From Streptomyces sp. CB03234 (GTDB taxonomy: Bacteria > Actinomycetota > Actinomycetes > Streptomycetales > Streptomycetaceae), in the NCBI RefSeq assembly GCF_001905885.1, contig NZ_LIYH01000004.1, forward strand, positions 1 to 64,000: DNA of 64,000 nucleotides. The letters run 5' to 3'. Shown in pieces: positions 45,653 through 56,365 of this stretch (positions are counted from its first letter, which is position 1; the number at the start of each line of letters is the position of its first letter). The position numbers and the translations under genes were made by a program. The notes beneath the pieces are model-generated. The model was not told the origin of the DNA. It ran no database searches and saw nothing but the letters and a program-made list of their open reading frames with translations.

Positions 45653-46108
45653 TCAGGTCTCGACAGGGCCGGCCGTCGTCCAGCCGGGAGCCCGTACATG
45701 GGGGGTCAGGCTGTCGCCCCGCGCCTCCTCGCCACAAGCGCCGCAGACCACGACCGGGCTGAGCCGGGCGCCGCAGGAGTGCTCGACCACGGTCGGCGGC
45801 TCGTCGTTCAGGTGACGGTCGCCCCAGGCCATGAGGGTGAGCAGGACGGGGTGGAGGTCGCGGCCGGCGTCGGTCGGGCGGTACTCGAAGCGCCGTGGGC
45901 GCTCGCTGTACGGGACCTTCTCCAGGATGCCCGCCTCGACGAGACGGCGGAGGCGGGTGGTGAGGATGTCGCGGGGGGCGCCGGTGTTGCGGGCGATCCG
46001 GTCGAACCGGCGTACGCCCAGGAACACCTCGCGCAGCACCAGCAGCGAGTACTTCTCACCGACGAGGGCGAGGGTGTCCGCGATCGAACAGGGGCGGGGG
46101 TCCTTCAT
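45653..46108 (-). CDS. HxlR family transcriptional regulator
   Basis: This 151-residue winged-helix protein starts MKDPRPCSIADTLALVGEKY; the Cys at position 7 is conserved in the family and can sense oxidants or quinones. The rest is the usual helix-turn-helix and a C-terminal pair of CxxC-like cysteines. GGAGG precedes the ATG. It is divergent from a thiolase gene. Confidence 0.9.
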   Translation of the reverse strand: MKDPRPCSIADTLALVGEKYSLLVLREVFLGVRRFDRIARNTGAPRDILTTRLRRLVEAGILEKVPYSERPRRFEYRPTDAGRDLHPVLLTLMAWGDRHLNDEPPTVVEHSCGARLSPVVVCGACGEEARGDSLTPHVRAPGWTTAGPVET

Positions 46109-46144
46109 GCGGCGTCCTCCATGGCGGTCACCTTAAAGGTGAGG

Positions 46145-46203
46145 GTTGGATTTCCCAACTCACTGGGCTATGTTACCGATGAGTGTTGGTCCAGTTTTCC
46201 AAC
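46145..46203. promoter_or_regulatory. Two GTTGG...CCAAC operators before the thiolase gene
   Basis: GTTGG-N5-CCAAC (46145-46159) and GTTGG-N9-CCAAC (46185-46203) flank a 25-bp segment between the divergent HxlR and thiolase genes. Binding by the HxlR protein is inferred. Confidence 0.6.
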
Positions 46204-46232
46204 CCACCTCCCCTGAGCGAGGAGCCGTACTC

Positions 46233-47402
46233 ATGCGCGACGCCGTCATCGTCGAGGCCGTCCGGACCCCCATCGGCAAGGGCAAGAAGAACGGAGCCCT
46301 GGCCGCGACCCATCCCGTCGAGCTGCTCTCCCACACCCTCCGCGCCCTCGTCGAGCGCAGCGGCGTCGACCCCGCCCTCGTCGACGACGTCATCGGCGGC
46401 TGTGTCGACCAGGTCGGCGAGCAGGCCATGAACACCACGCGGTACGCCTGGCTCGGTGCCGGACTGCCCGAGTCCGTGCCCGCCACGACCGTGGACCGCC
46501 AGTGCGGCTCCTCCCAGCAGGCCGCCCACTTCGCCGCGCAGGGCGTGCTGTCGGGCGCGTACGACATCGTCGTGGCGTGCGGAGTCGAGTCGATGAGCCG
46601 CGTCCCGATGTGGTCGAACGTGCCGCCCGGCGCCGACCCGTTCGGTCCCGGCGTCGCCGCCCGCTACCCCGAGGGCCTGGTCCCGCAGGGCATCAGCGCC
46701 GAGCTGATCGCCGCCAAGTGGTCCATCGGCCGCACGGCGATGGACGAGTACGCGGTGACGTCGCACCAGCGCGCCGCCCGCGGATGGGCGGACGGGCTGT
46801 TCGACGCGGAGGTCGCGCCGCTGGGGGATCTCCGGCGCGACGAGTGCGTCCGCCCCGGCACCACCACGGAGATACTGGCCGGGCTGCGGCCCGCCTACCA
46901 CGACCCGGCCTTCGCCGAACGGTTCCCGCAGATCGACTGGTCCGTCACCGCCGGCAATGCCAGCCCCATCAACGACGGGGCGTCCGCCGTCCTGATCATG
47001 GCCGGCGACACCGCCCGTACGCTCGGCCTCCGCCCGCTCGCCCGGCTGCACAGCTTCGCCGTCACCGGCTCCGACCCGCTGCTGATGCTCACCGGCGTGA
47101 TCCCCGCCACCGAGAAGGTGCTGCGCAAGGCCGGGCTGCGGCTCGACGACATCGACCTCTTCGAGGTCAACGAGGCGTTCGCCGCCGTCGTCCTGGCCTG
47201 GCAGCAGGAGACCGGCGCCGACCTCGCCCGGGTCAACGTCCACGGCGGCGCGATCGCGCTCGGCCACCCGCTGGGCGCCAGCGGCACCCGGCTGACGACC
47301 ACCCTCGTCCACGCCATGCGCGAGCGCGGCGCGCGCTACGGCCTGCAGACGATGTGCGAGGCGGGCGGACTGGCCAACGCCATGATCCTCGAAGCGCTCT
47401 GA
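46233..47402 (+). CDS. Thiolase family acyl-CoA acetyltransferase
   Basis: This 389-residue enzyme has the acyl-binding Cys91 in DRQCGSSQQA, His in ALGHPLGASG and a second Cys in QTMCEAGG. It degrades or makes 3-oxoacyl-CoA. The ATG has GAGGAG 9 nt upstream. Control by the divergent HxlR is likely. Confidence 0.92.
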   Translation: MRDAVIVEAVRTPIGKGKKNGALAATHPVELLSHTLRALVERSGVDPALVDDVIGGCVDQVGEQAMNTTRYAWLGAGLPESVPATTVDRQCGSSQQAAHFAAQGVLSGAYDIVVACGVESMSRVPMWSNVPPGADPFGPGVAARYPEGLVPQGISAELIAAKWSIGRTAMDEYAVTSHQRAARGWADGLFDAEVAPLGDLRRDECVRPGTTTEILAGLRPAYHDPAFAERFPQIDWSVTAGNASPINDGASAVLIMAGDTARTLGLRPLARLHSFAVTGSDPLLMLTGVIPATEKVLRKAGLRLDDIDLFEVNEAFAAVVLAWQQETGADLARVNVHGGAIALGHPLGASGTRLTTTLVHAMRERGARYGLQTMCEAGGLANAMILEAL

Positions 47403-47405
47403 GCC

Positions 47406-48110
47406 TCAGCGGCCGCGCAGGCGGTGCCGCTTGCACCAGGCGACCACCGCCGCGCCCAGCCCGCTCAGCACGATGAACCCCATCGCGAACAGGAAGGCGG
47501 GCGAGGTCGGCGACGCCGCCTCGCTCCCCGCCACCACGTACGCCGCCGTGTTCGGGATCGACCCGAGCCCCGTCGCCAGCAGGAACGGCAGATACCCCAT
47601 CCGCGACACCGCGGCGCAGTAGTTGGCGGCGGCGAACGGCACCCCCGGGAACAGCCGGATCGCCAGCATCGAACGGAACCCGTGCCGGCTCAGCTGCCCG
47701 TCCGCCGCCTTCAGCCACCGCCCCCGCACCAGCGGCCGCAGCGCGTCCTGCCCCAGCACCCGCCCGAGCGTGAACGCGATGCCCGCGCCCAGCACCGTCC
47801 CGACGACCGCCGCGACCAGCCCCGCCTGCGAGCCGAACAGCGCACCCGCCGCCAGATTGAGGATCGGCCTCGGTACGAAGGCGGCGGTGCACAGCCCGTA
47901 CGCCAGCGCGAACAGCACCACCGCGCCCGCGCCGCTCACCTGCGGCGGCCAGCCCGCCGACAGCAGCCGCTGCGGCTCGTACAGCACCACCGTCACCGCC
48001 GCCGAGGCGAGGACCACGAGGAGCAGCGACAGCCGCGACCAGGGCGACAGAAGAGCGCGGGAGCAGCGGACGGCAAGACCGGCCTGGGGCCTGACTACGG
48101 GGTCGAGCAT
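47406..48110 (-). CDS. TVP38/TMEM64 (VTT domain) membrane protein
   Basis: This 234-residue protein has six to seven helices with the VTT core (LNLAAGALFGSQAGLVAAVVGT, then RLFPGVPFAAANY). Such proteins move lipids across membranes. TAGTCT on the minus strand lies 6 nt before the ATG, so it is leaderless. Confidence 0.87.
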   Translation of the reverse strand: MLDPVVRPQAGLAVRCSRALLSPWSRLSLLLVVLASAAVTVVLYEPQRLLSAGWPPQVSGAGAVVLFALAYGLCTAAFVPRPILNLAAGALFGSQAGLVAAVVGTVLGAGIAFTLGRVLGQDALRPLVRGRWLKAADGQLSRHGFRSMLAIRLFPGVPFAAANYCAAVSRMGYLPFLLATGLGSIPNTAAYVVAGSEAASPTSPAFLFAMGFIVLSGLGAAVVAWCKRHRLRGR

Positions 48111-48260
48111 CCGGGGAGACTAACCGACGGCGGCCCGTGATCGCCGTAACGCCCGCCTCACGCACGATCCGGCCGCCTCGCCGGTCCCACCGGCACCAGC
48201 GGCCCCGCCCGTACCGAAATTCGGTCGACGCGCACACCGCTGCCGAGCCATGATCGGCGC

Positions 48261-48362
48261 ATGTTCCGGTACGCCTTCCCCGCAGCGCCGTCCGCAGTCG
48301 CGGACGCGCCGAAGGCTGCCGGATTCGCTTTCCCGGCCGTTCTCGACGGCGCCCGAAGCTGA
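48261..48362 (+). CDS. Possible leaderless leader ORF before the EF-Tu paralogue
   Basis: CATGAT (48249-48254) ends 6 nt before an ATG opening 33 codons that begin MFRYAFPAAPSAVADAPKAA. A long imperfect stem (GACCCT with AGGGTC, 48360-48405) follows. It lies 100 nt before the tuf start. It may be a leader peptide or chance. Confidence 0.25.
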   Translation: MFRYAFPAAPSAVADAPKAAGFAFPAVLDGARS

Positions 48363-48462
48363 CCCTTCCCGGATCGTCCGGCGGACCCCGCAGGGGGAGG
48401 GTCGGCAAGGCCCAGGGGTCCTCTTCAACGCTTCGAGTTCCGGGAAGGAACGGCAGACAGCC

Positions 48463-49644
<1,182 letters not shown>

Positions 49645-49658
49645 AAGGCCGTGGCCCG

Positions 49659-49709
49659 GCCGGCGGGGCACACGACGGCGCGGCCGGTCCGCGCCGTCAC
49701 CCCGCCGGC
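49659..49709 (+). terminator. Terminator after the EF-Tu paralogue
   Basis: Two nested perfect stems: outer 10 bp (49659-49668 with 49700-49709) and inner 8 bp (49674-49681 with 49691-49698). Confidence 0.8.
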
Positions 49710-49804
49710 GCCGCCTCCACCCCCGCCTCCGCCGGGGTACGACCGCGTCGTCGTCATCGCCGCCCGCGCGGGGGCCGTCGGGGCCGTATGGGCACAATGA
49801 GGCG

Positions 49805-50668
49805 GTGAACCACCCCCGGCCCGAGCCCCTGCCCGTACTGCGCGACGTCGACCACGGCACCGCCAAGCTCATGCCCGACGTGGACCGCGACCGGGCGTGG
49901 CTGCTGACGATCGACGGCGCGCCCCAGTCGTACGTCGACCTGGACGACCCGACGCACCTGGAGTTCGAGTACGCGCGCCGGCTCGCCCACGCCGTGGACT
50001 GCGCGGCGCCGGCGCCCGAGGGCGAGCCGCTCGACGTGCTGCACCTGGGCGGCGGGGCCCTCACCCTGCCCCGCAGGCTGGCCGTCACCCGGCCCGGCTC
50101 CCGGCAGGACGTCGTCGAGGCCGACCGGGGGCTGATCGCGCTGGTGGCCGAGCACCTGCCGCTGCCGCCCGGCTCCGGGATCACCGTGCACGGCGCGGAC
50201 GCCCGTGCCTGGCTGGAGGCGGCCCCCGCGCGGTCGGCGGACGTGCTGATCGCGGACGTCTTCGGCGGGTCGCGGGTGCCCGCCCACCTGACGTCGATCG
50301 CGTACGCGCGGGCCGCCGAGCGGGTGCTGCGAGCGGACGGGGTCCATGTGGCGAACCTGGCGGACGGGGCGCCCTTCGGGTTCCTCCGCTCCCAGCTCGC
50401 CACCTTCGCCGCCGTGTTCGCGCACCTCGCGCTGATCGCCGAGCCCGCCGTACTGCGCGGCCGGCGGTTCGGCAACGCCGTGCTCGTCGCCTCCCACCGG
50501 GAGATCGACACCGCGTGCCTGGCCCGGCGGGCGGCCGCCGACGCCTTCCCCGCGCGCGTGGAGCACGGCGCGTCGCTCGCCCGGTTCATCGGTGACGCGC
50601 GGATCGTACGGGACGAGGACGCCGTCGCGTCACCCGAGCCGCCCGACGGGGCCTTCGGTATCGGCTGA
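49805..50668 (+). CDS. Spermidine synthase-like methyltransferase-fold protein
   Basis: This 287-residue Rossmann-fold protein has the polyamine-synthase style LHLGGGALTLPRRLAVTRPG and an Asp in VLIADVFGG; the typical active-site polyamine motif is not complete. Its substrate is unclear. CACAAT lies 6 nt before the GTG. It overlaps the MFS gene by 39 nt. Confidence 0.82.
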   Translation: MNHPRPEPLPVLRDVDHGTAKLMPDVDRDRAWLLTIDGAPQSYVDLDDPTHLEFEYARRLAHAVDCAAPAPEGEPLDVLHLGGGALTLPRRLAVTRPGSRQDVVEADRGLIALVAEHLPLPPGSGITVHGADARAWLEAAPARSADVLIADVFGGSRVPAHLTSIAYARAAERVLRADGVHVANLADGAPFGFLRSQLATFAAVFAHLALIAEPAVLRGRRFGNAVLVASHREIDTACLARRAAADAFPARVEHGASLARFIGDARIVRDEDAVASPEPPDGAFGIG

Positions 50669-51940
50669 CTCCCGGACCGCGTGAACCGTGACCTCCTTCG
50701 TCCGCCGCGTCAGATTCCGTACGTCGGGCACCAGCAGCACCAGCGCCGTCGCCAGCACCACCAGCGCCGCGCACCCCCACAGCGCCTGCGACCGGCCGAA
50801 CAGACTCTCCGCCGGACCGGCCAGCGCCGTCGACAGCGGCAGCATCGCGGTCGAGCCGAACCAGTCGTAGGCCGATACCCGCGAGAGCTTGTCCTCCGGG
50901 ATCTCCTGGTGCAGCGTGGTCATCCACGCGACGCCGAAGATCTCCAGCGCGACACCGCAGACGAACATCGCCGCGACCAGGCCGCCCACCGGGAGCGGCA
51001 CGGCCAGCGCGGCCGACGGCAGCGCCAGCGGGAAGACGCACAGGGTGCCGACCAGGAGCATCCGGCGCGGCTTCCAGCGCATCGCCAGCAGCGCGCCGCC
51101 GACCGTGCCCACGCCGAACGCCGCGAGGGCCAGGCCCCAGGGCCGCGCCCCGCCCAGCTCCTCCTGGGCGACCAGCGGCCCGTACACCGACTCCGCCGCG
51201 CCGACCACCGCCACGACGACCGAGAACTGCGCCACGATCGACCAGAGCCAGGGCCGTCCCGTGAACTCCGCCCAGCCCTCCCGCAGATCGGCCAGGAGCC
51301 CGCGCCCGGGCTCGCGTTCCGCGATGTGGCCGACGTCGAGGAAGGCGCGCAGCGCGCCCGCCACGGCGAACGCCGCCGCGTCGACGGCGAGCACCCAGCC
51401 GGGGCCGATCGCCGCGATCATCGCGCCGCCGAGCGCGGCGCCGCCGATGCCCGCGCCGTTCATGGCCATCCGGAACAGCGCGAAGGCGCGGTTGGCCTGC
51501 TCGCCGCTGACGCTGGACATCAGCATGCCCTCGGCGGCCGGGTTGAAGAACGCCTGTCCGGTGCCGCACAGGGCGGTGAGCAGCATCATCTGCCACAGCT
51601 GCGGGTCGCCCGCCAGGACCAGGACGGCGAAGACCGCCTGGGAGGCGCAGTTGAGGGCGTTGGCGGCGACCATGACCCGGTGGCGGGGGAGCCGGTCGGC
51701 CATCGCGCCGCCTATGAGCAGGAACAGGACGAGGGGGAGGGTGCGGGCCGCGGCGACCAGGCCCACGTCGCCGCCGTCGCCACCGGACTCCAGCACGGCG
51801 AACGCCGCCGCGATCAGGGCACCGTGGGTGCCCAGGTTGGTGACGATCGCGGCGGCGGTCAGCAGGGTGTAATTGCGGCCGGCCCACTCGGGGCGCCGGG
51901 GGCGGAGGCGCCTCGAGGGCGCGGCGGCGGGAGAACTCAC
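50630..51940 (-). CDS. MFS transporter (MFS_3 type)
   Basis: This 436-residue protein has about twelve helices, including TAAAIVTNLGTHGALIAAAFAVL and the loop MADRLPRHRV. It may export a drug or siderophore. GATAGT on the minus strand lies 6 nt before the GTG; it is probably leaderless. Confidence 0.88.
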   Translation of the reverse strand: MSSPAAAPSRRLRPRRPEWAGRNYTLLTAAAIVTNLGTHGALIAAAFAVLESGGDGGDVGLVAAARTLPLVLFLLIGGAMADRLPRHRVMVAANALNCASQAVFAVLVLAGDPQLWQMMLLTALCGTGQAFFNPAAEGMLMSSVSGEQANRAFALFRMAMNGAGIGGAALGGAMIAAIGPGWVLAVDAAAFAVAGALRAFLDVGHIAEREPGRGLLADLREGWAEFTGRPWLWSIVAQFSVVVAVVGAAESVYGPLVAQEELGGARPWGLALAAFGVGTVGGALLAMRWKPRRMLLVGTLCVFPLALPSAALAVPLPVGGLVAAMFVCGVALEIFGVAWMTTLHQEIPEDKLSRVSAYDWFGSTAMLPLSTALAGPAESLFGRSQALWGCAALVVLATALVLLVPDVRNLTRRTKEVTVHAVRESADTEGPVGRLG

Positions 51941-52001
51941 TCCCGGACTATCCCCGGCGACGCGCCCTCGTGCCAAACCGGTTCACGACCGGGACTGGGG
52001 G

Positions 52002-53123
52002 TCAGGACCCGCTGCCGGCCAGCCGTACCGTGGCCAGGATCTTCTGGATGGTGGCGTCCGGCACCTCGCCCGTGATGCCGGTGTTGGCATACAGGACCCA
52101 GCTGACGAAGTCACCCTTCTCGTTCTTGAAGGAGAAGGCGATGGACTTGCCGTCCGTGTCGCACTTGCCCTCCTTCTTGGTGTTCAGGGCGGTCGCCGTG
52201 GCGACGTGTCCGCTGAGCCCGGACGTGGTCGTGTACGGGACGGCCTTGGTGACCTTGACGGTCCCCTTGGGCTCGGTCTGGGCGTACCCCGCCCACACCC
52301 AGTTGCCCGCCTCGTTGTACGCCGCCTCGGCGGTGTCCTTGGCGCCCTGGCCGCCCTTGGTGCCGACCATGGCCAGGCCGTTCTCCTCCTGGCGGCCGTC
52401 CTTGTTGCTGTCCTCCACGCACCACTTGCTCTTGTACTCGGCCGGGGCGGACATGGTGACGACGGGGCTGCCGTCGCCCTTCTTCTCGTCCTCGAAGCCG
52501 ACACTCGTGCCCGCGCCGATGACCTCCCAGTCGGCCGGCACGTCGAACTGGGCGCTGCGCTTGGGGTTGTAGACGACCTTCCAGCCCGGGACGGTGGGCT
52601 TGGCCGTGTCGGAGCCGTCGCGCGGGTTGTCGGTCGGCGCCGGGGCCGCCTCGGACGACTTCGACGCGCTCTGGGAGGGCTTGGCGTCCCCGCCGGCCCT
52701 CGTCTTCTTGTCGTCGTCCTTCAGCACCAGGAACCCGGTGACACCGGCGGCGACGACCACGGCGGTCGCCGCGACGATCGCGACGACGGTCGTCTTCTTC
52801 TTGTCGTCCGAGCCCTGCGGCGGCGACGGCACGGGCGGGCCGGGCATCGCGTACTGCTGCGGCACGGTCGGCTGCTGGTACGGGTTGGGCTGCTGGTACG
52901 CCGGCTGTCCCGGCTGCGGGTACCCGGGCTGCTGTCCCGGCTGCGGGTATCCGGGCTGCTGGCCGGAGTGCGGCGGGTAGCCGGGCTGCTGCGGCGGGGC
53001 GCTCGGCGGCGGCGGAGTGCCGGGCTGCTGGTACGGGTTGGGCGTCGGGTACCCCGGCTGCTGGTACGGGTTCTGGTCCTGCGGGTTCTGCTCGCCCCCG
53101 GGCGGCTGCTGTCCTGGCCACAT
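52002..53123 (-). CDS. Hypothetical single-pass membrane protein with YQQPG repeats
   Basis: This 373-residue protein starts with about 95 Gln/Pro/Gly/Tyr-rich residues (repeats of QQPGYPQPG), then a basic stop and one membrane helix (about 108-131), a Ser/Ala linker and a C-terminal domain of about 180 residues with two cysteines. The last part may be extracytoplasmic. I do not recognise a family. TATGGT lies about 8 nt before the ATG. Confidence 0.78.
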   Translation of the reverse strand: MWPGQQPPGGEQNPQDQNPYQQPGYPTPNPYQQPGTPPPPSAPPQQPGYPPHSGQQPGYPQPGQQPGYPQPGQPAYQQPNPYQQPTVPQQYAMPGPPVPSPPQGSDDKKKTTVVAIVAATAVVVAAGVTGFLVLKDDDKKTRAGGDAKPSQSASKSSEAAPAPTDNPRDGSDTAKPTVPGWKVVYNPKRSAQFDVPADWEVIGAGTSVGFEDEKKGDGSPVVTMSAPAEYKSKWCVEDSNKDGRQEENGLAMVGTKGGQGAKDTAEAAYNEAGNWVWAGYAQTEPKGTVKVTKAVPYTTTSGLSGHVATATALNTKKEGKCDTDGKSIAFSFKNEKGDFVSWVLYANTGITGEVPDATIQKILATVRLAGSGS

Positions 53124-53229
53124 GGCGAGTAACCATAGAGGGGCGGGGTGACGGGTGCCACGCCCGCCCCCATGACCATGCGCTCGACACGGCCTTCCCG
53201 CGCTTGCTACTGCCTGGTAACTTCGGGGC

Positions 53230-53682
53230 ATGTCCGAGACCCTGCCGAACATCGGCGAGATGCTGCTGGCCACCGTTCCCATGGCCAAGACCCTGAACCT
53301 GGAGGTCGTCGAGGCGACCGCCGAGCGCGCGGTGCTCCGCCTCCCCGACCAGGCCGCTTTCCACAACCACGTCGGCGGCCCGCACGCGGGCGCGATGTTC
53401 ACCCTGGGCGAGTCCGCCAGCGGCGCCATCGTCATCGGCGCGTTCGGCGACCAGATGAACCGGGCCGTGCCCCTCGCCGTCAAGGCCGAGATCGGCTACA
53501 AGAAGCTCGCCATGGGCCCCGTCACCGCCACCGCGACGCTCGGCCGCACCAAGGCTGAGGTCGTCGCCGATCTGGACGCCGGACAGCGTCCCGAGTTCCC
53601 GGTGAACATCGAGATCACGCGCGAGGACGGCGCGGTGACGGGCGAGATGACCATCATCTGGACCCTGCGCCCCAACTCCTGA
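53230..53682 (+). CDS. Hotdog-fold thioesterase-like protein (DUF4442/PaaI)
   Basis: This 150-residue protein has the hotdog core NHVGGPHAGAMFTLGESASG, where the catalytic position of PaaI-type proteins lies. TAACTT ends 6 nt before the ATG; it is leaderless. Possibly hydrolyses acyl-CoA. Confidence 0.88.
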   Translation: MSETLPNIGEMLLATVPMAKTLNLEVVEATAERAVLRLPDQAAFHNHVGGPHAGAMFTLGESASGAIVIGAFGDQMNRAVPLAVKAEIGYKKLAMGPVTATATLGRTKAEVVADLDAGQRPEFPVNIEITREDGAVTGEMTIIWTLRPNS

Positions 53683-53730
53683 GCCGCGCCACCCCTGTCG
53701 CACGCGCGCGTGGTCGGACGCGCGCGTGAG

Positions 53731-53768
53731 GGCCGCCCCCGCACCCCTCTTCGGGTACGGGGGCGGCC
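53731..53768 (+). terminator. Terminator after the thioesterase gene
   Basis: Perfect 11-bp arms (53731-53741 with 53758-53768) with an inner ACCC/GGGT pair. A second 10-bp dyad of alternating C and G (53701-53710 with 53719-53728) precedes it. Confidence 0.8.
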
Positions 53769-53821
53769 GTGTCTGACGGCATGTCACACGGAACGCCCGG
53801 CATCACGCGCATAGTGCGCTC

Positions 53822-56299
53822 ATGCCAGAAAACGTCTCAGAAAACGTCTCAGAAAACGTCACCCGCAGGACCACGCTGCGCCTGCTCACCGGAGCGGCCG
53901 CGGCCGCGGCGGCCGCCACCGGCCCGGCCCACGCCGCCGCGCCTCCCATCACCGGTGACCGCGTGGACGACCTGCTCGCCCGGCTCACCCTCGACGAGAA
54001 GCTCACCTTCCTGCACGGCGCCAAGGACCCCCACAGCCTCGGCCAGGCGGGCTGGATCCCCGGCGTACCGAGGCTCGGCATCCCGCCGCTCCGGCTCGCC
54101 GACGGCCCCGCCGGCGTACGCGTCCGGGCCCACGCCACCGCCCTGCCCGCCCCGGTGATGCTGGCGAGCGCCTTCGACCCCGCCCTCGCTCACGAGTACG
54201 GCCGCGTCATCGGCCACGAGGGCCGGGCACTCGGCCAGGACGTCCTGCTGTCGCCCATGGTCAACCTGATCCGCACCCCCTACGCCGGACGGAACTTCGA
54301 GACCTTCTCCGAGGACCCCCTCCTCACCGCCGACCTCGTCGCCGAGGAGATCCGCGGCATCCAGGACGAGGGCCTCATCGCCACCGTCAAGCACTTCGCC
54401 CTCAACAACCAGGAGAAGGACCGCACCACCGTCGACGTACGGATCGGCGAACAGGCCCTGCACGAGACCGAACTGCGCGGCTTCGAGGCCGCCGTCGCCG
54501 CCGGCACCGGAGCGGTGATGGGCGCGTACAACAAGGTCGACGGCGTCCACGCCTGCGAGAACCGGGCCCTGCTCACCGGCGTCCTGCGCGAGATGTGGGG
54601 CTTCGACGGCTGGGTCATGAGCGACTGGGACGCCACCCACAGCACTGTCCCGTCCCTCACCGCGGGCCTCGACATGGAGATGCCCGCCGGCCGCTGGTTC
54701 GGCGACGCCCTCCGGCGCGCCGTACGGGACGGCACCGTCCCCGAGGACGCCGTCGACCGCTCCGTACGCCGGATCCTCACCGTCATGGCCCGCTTCGGCC
54801 TCCTCGACGGCACCGCACCCGCCCGCCCCGCCGCCCGCGACCGGGAGGCCGGGGCGCGCCTCGCCTACCGGGTCGCCGTCGCGGGCGCCACCCTGCTGCG
54901 CAACGAGCACGCCACGCTGCCGCTCACCGGGCCCGCCGCCCGCTCCGTCGCCGTCATCGGCCCCACCGGCACGGTGCCCTTCGCCTCCGGCGGCGGCAGC
55001 GCCCACGTCGTCCCCGACCGCGCCGACAGCCCCCTCGCCGCCATCACCGCCCGCGCGGGCGACGGCGCCCACGTCACCTACGCCCTGGGCGAGGATTTGT
55101 ACGGCAAGCCACTCCCGGTTCGCGGGGCGGCCTTCGAAGGACAGCGCGTCCGGGCCGGGAAGACGTACACCTACGAAGGGACACTCACCCTCGACGACCC
55201 CGACGAGTGGACCTTCCTCGTCCACTACACCGGTACCCGCCCCCAGGTCTTCGTGGACGGTACCGAACTCTTCACCCTCCGGGACCGCGAGGCCGAGCTC
55301 TTCGCCGGCTTCGGCCTCGTCTCCACCGCCCCCGACGGCCTGAAGGTCCGCCGCCGCACCCTCCGCCTCACCGCCGGACGCCACACCCTGCGCGTCACGG
55401 CCACCGGCGGAACCCAGGGGCAGCTGTTCCGGCTCCGCCGCATCACGACCGCCACCCGCGCGGCGGACGTCGCCGAAGCCGTACGCGTCGCCCGCGCCGC
55501 CCACAGCGTGGTGCTCTTCGCGTACGAGGACGCCGCCGAGGGCCGCGACCGCACCACCCTCGCGCTGCCGGGCCACCAGGAGGCGCTCATCGACGCCGTG
55601 ACCGCCGCCAACCCCCGTACGACCGTCGTCCTCAACACGTCGTCCGCCGTCACCATGCCGTGGCTCGACCGCACGGGCGCCGTGCTCCAGATGTACTACC
55701 CGGGCCAGGAAGGAGCCGCCGCGACCGCCGCCGTCCTCTTCGGGGACACCGACCCCGGCGGCCGGCTCACCCAGACCTTCCCGGTCTCCGACACCCGCCA
55801 CCCCATGGCCGGCAACCCGCGCCGCTACCCCGGCACCGGCGGGATCCAGGAGTACTCCGAAGGCATCCGCACCGGCTACCGCTGGTACGACGCCGAGGGC
55901 GTCGAGCCGCTGTTCCCCTTCGGGCACGGCCTGTCGTACACCACCTTCGCGTACGCCGGTCTCGCCGTGACCCCCGCGCCCGGCGGCGGCCTCACCGCCC
56001 GCTTCACCGTCCGCAACACCGGGCGCCGCACCGGCGTCACCGTCGCCCAGCTGTACGCCGGTCCCTCACCCGACCTGACGCTGGACCAGCCCGCCCGTGC
56101 GCTCGCCGGCTACCGGCGCATCGAGCTGCGGCCCGGCCAGTTCCGCCACGTCACGGTGCCCATCCCCGCCCGGACCCTGTCCTGCTGGGACCCGGAACGG
56201 CACACCTGGGCCCTCGGAACGGGCACCCGCACCATCCGCCTCGGCACCTCCTCGCGCGACCTTAGGCTCACCGCTCGCGCGGAGGTCCTGCCCCTGTGA
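53822..56299 (+). CDS. Exported beta-glucosidase (GH3) with PA14 insert
   Basis: This 825-residue enzyme has a Tat-like signal (TRRTTLRLLTGAAAAA, ending AHA), a GH3 N-domain with KHFALNN, nucleophile D268 in MSDWD, a second alpha/beta domain interrupted by a PA14 module at about 430-555, and an Fn3-like end. It would cleave beta-glucosides outside the cell. The N-terminus holds three ENVS-type repeats from 12-bp units. CATAGT ends 6 nt before the ATG and is centred in the dyad GCGCA-TAG-TGCGC (53807-53819). Confidence 0.93.
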   Translation: MPENVSENVSENVTRRTTLRLLTGAAAAAAAATGPAHAAAPPITGDRVDDLLARLTLDEKLTFLHGAKDPHSLGQAGWIPGVPRLGIPPLRLADGPAGVRVRAHATALPAPVMLASAFDPALAHEYGRVIGHEGRALGQDVLLSPMVNLIRTPYAGRNFETFSEDPLLTADLVAEEIRGIQDEGLIATVKHFALNNQEKDRTTVDVRIGEQALHETELRGFEAAVAAGTGAVMGAYNKVDGVHACENRALLTGVLREMWGFDGWVMSDWDATHSTVPSLTAGLDMEMPAGRWFGDALRRAVRDGTVPEDAVDRSVRRILTVMARFGLLDGTAPARPAARDREAGARLAYRVAVAGATLLRNEHATLPLTGPAARSVAVIGPTGTVPFASGGGSAHVVPDRADSPLAAITARAGDGAHVTYALGEDLYGKPLPVRGAAFEGQRVRAGKTYTYEGTLTLDDPDEWTFLVHYTGTRPQVFVDGTELFTLRDREAELFAGFGLVSTAPDGLKVRRRTLRLTAGRHTLRVTATGGTQGQLFRLRRITTATRAADVAEAVRVARAAHSVVLFAYEDAAEGRDRTTLALPGHQEALIDAVTAANPRTTVVLNTSSAVTMPWLDRTGAVLQMYYPGQEGAAATAAVLFGDTDPGGRLTQTFPVSDTRHPMAGNPRRYPGTGGIQEYSEGIRTGYRWYDAEGVEPLFPFGHGLSYTTFAYAGLAVTPAPGGGLTARFTVRNTGRRTGVTVAQLYAGPSPDLTLDQPARALAGYRRIELRPGQFRHVTVPIPARTLSCWDPERHTWALGTGTRTIRLGTSSRDLRLTARAEVLPL

Positions 56300-56365
56300 C
56301 GAGGTAGGCTGCCCGGCGTGCGCCGGGCAGCACGGCAGCACGGAACGACGACGGAGGAACCGGCT

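Noticed and set aside
48250..48462. N-terminal extension of the EF-Tu frame from 48250
   Set aside because: Extension has no EF-Tu homology; the conserved start MSKTAYVRTKPHLNIG is at 48463.
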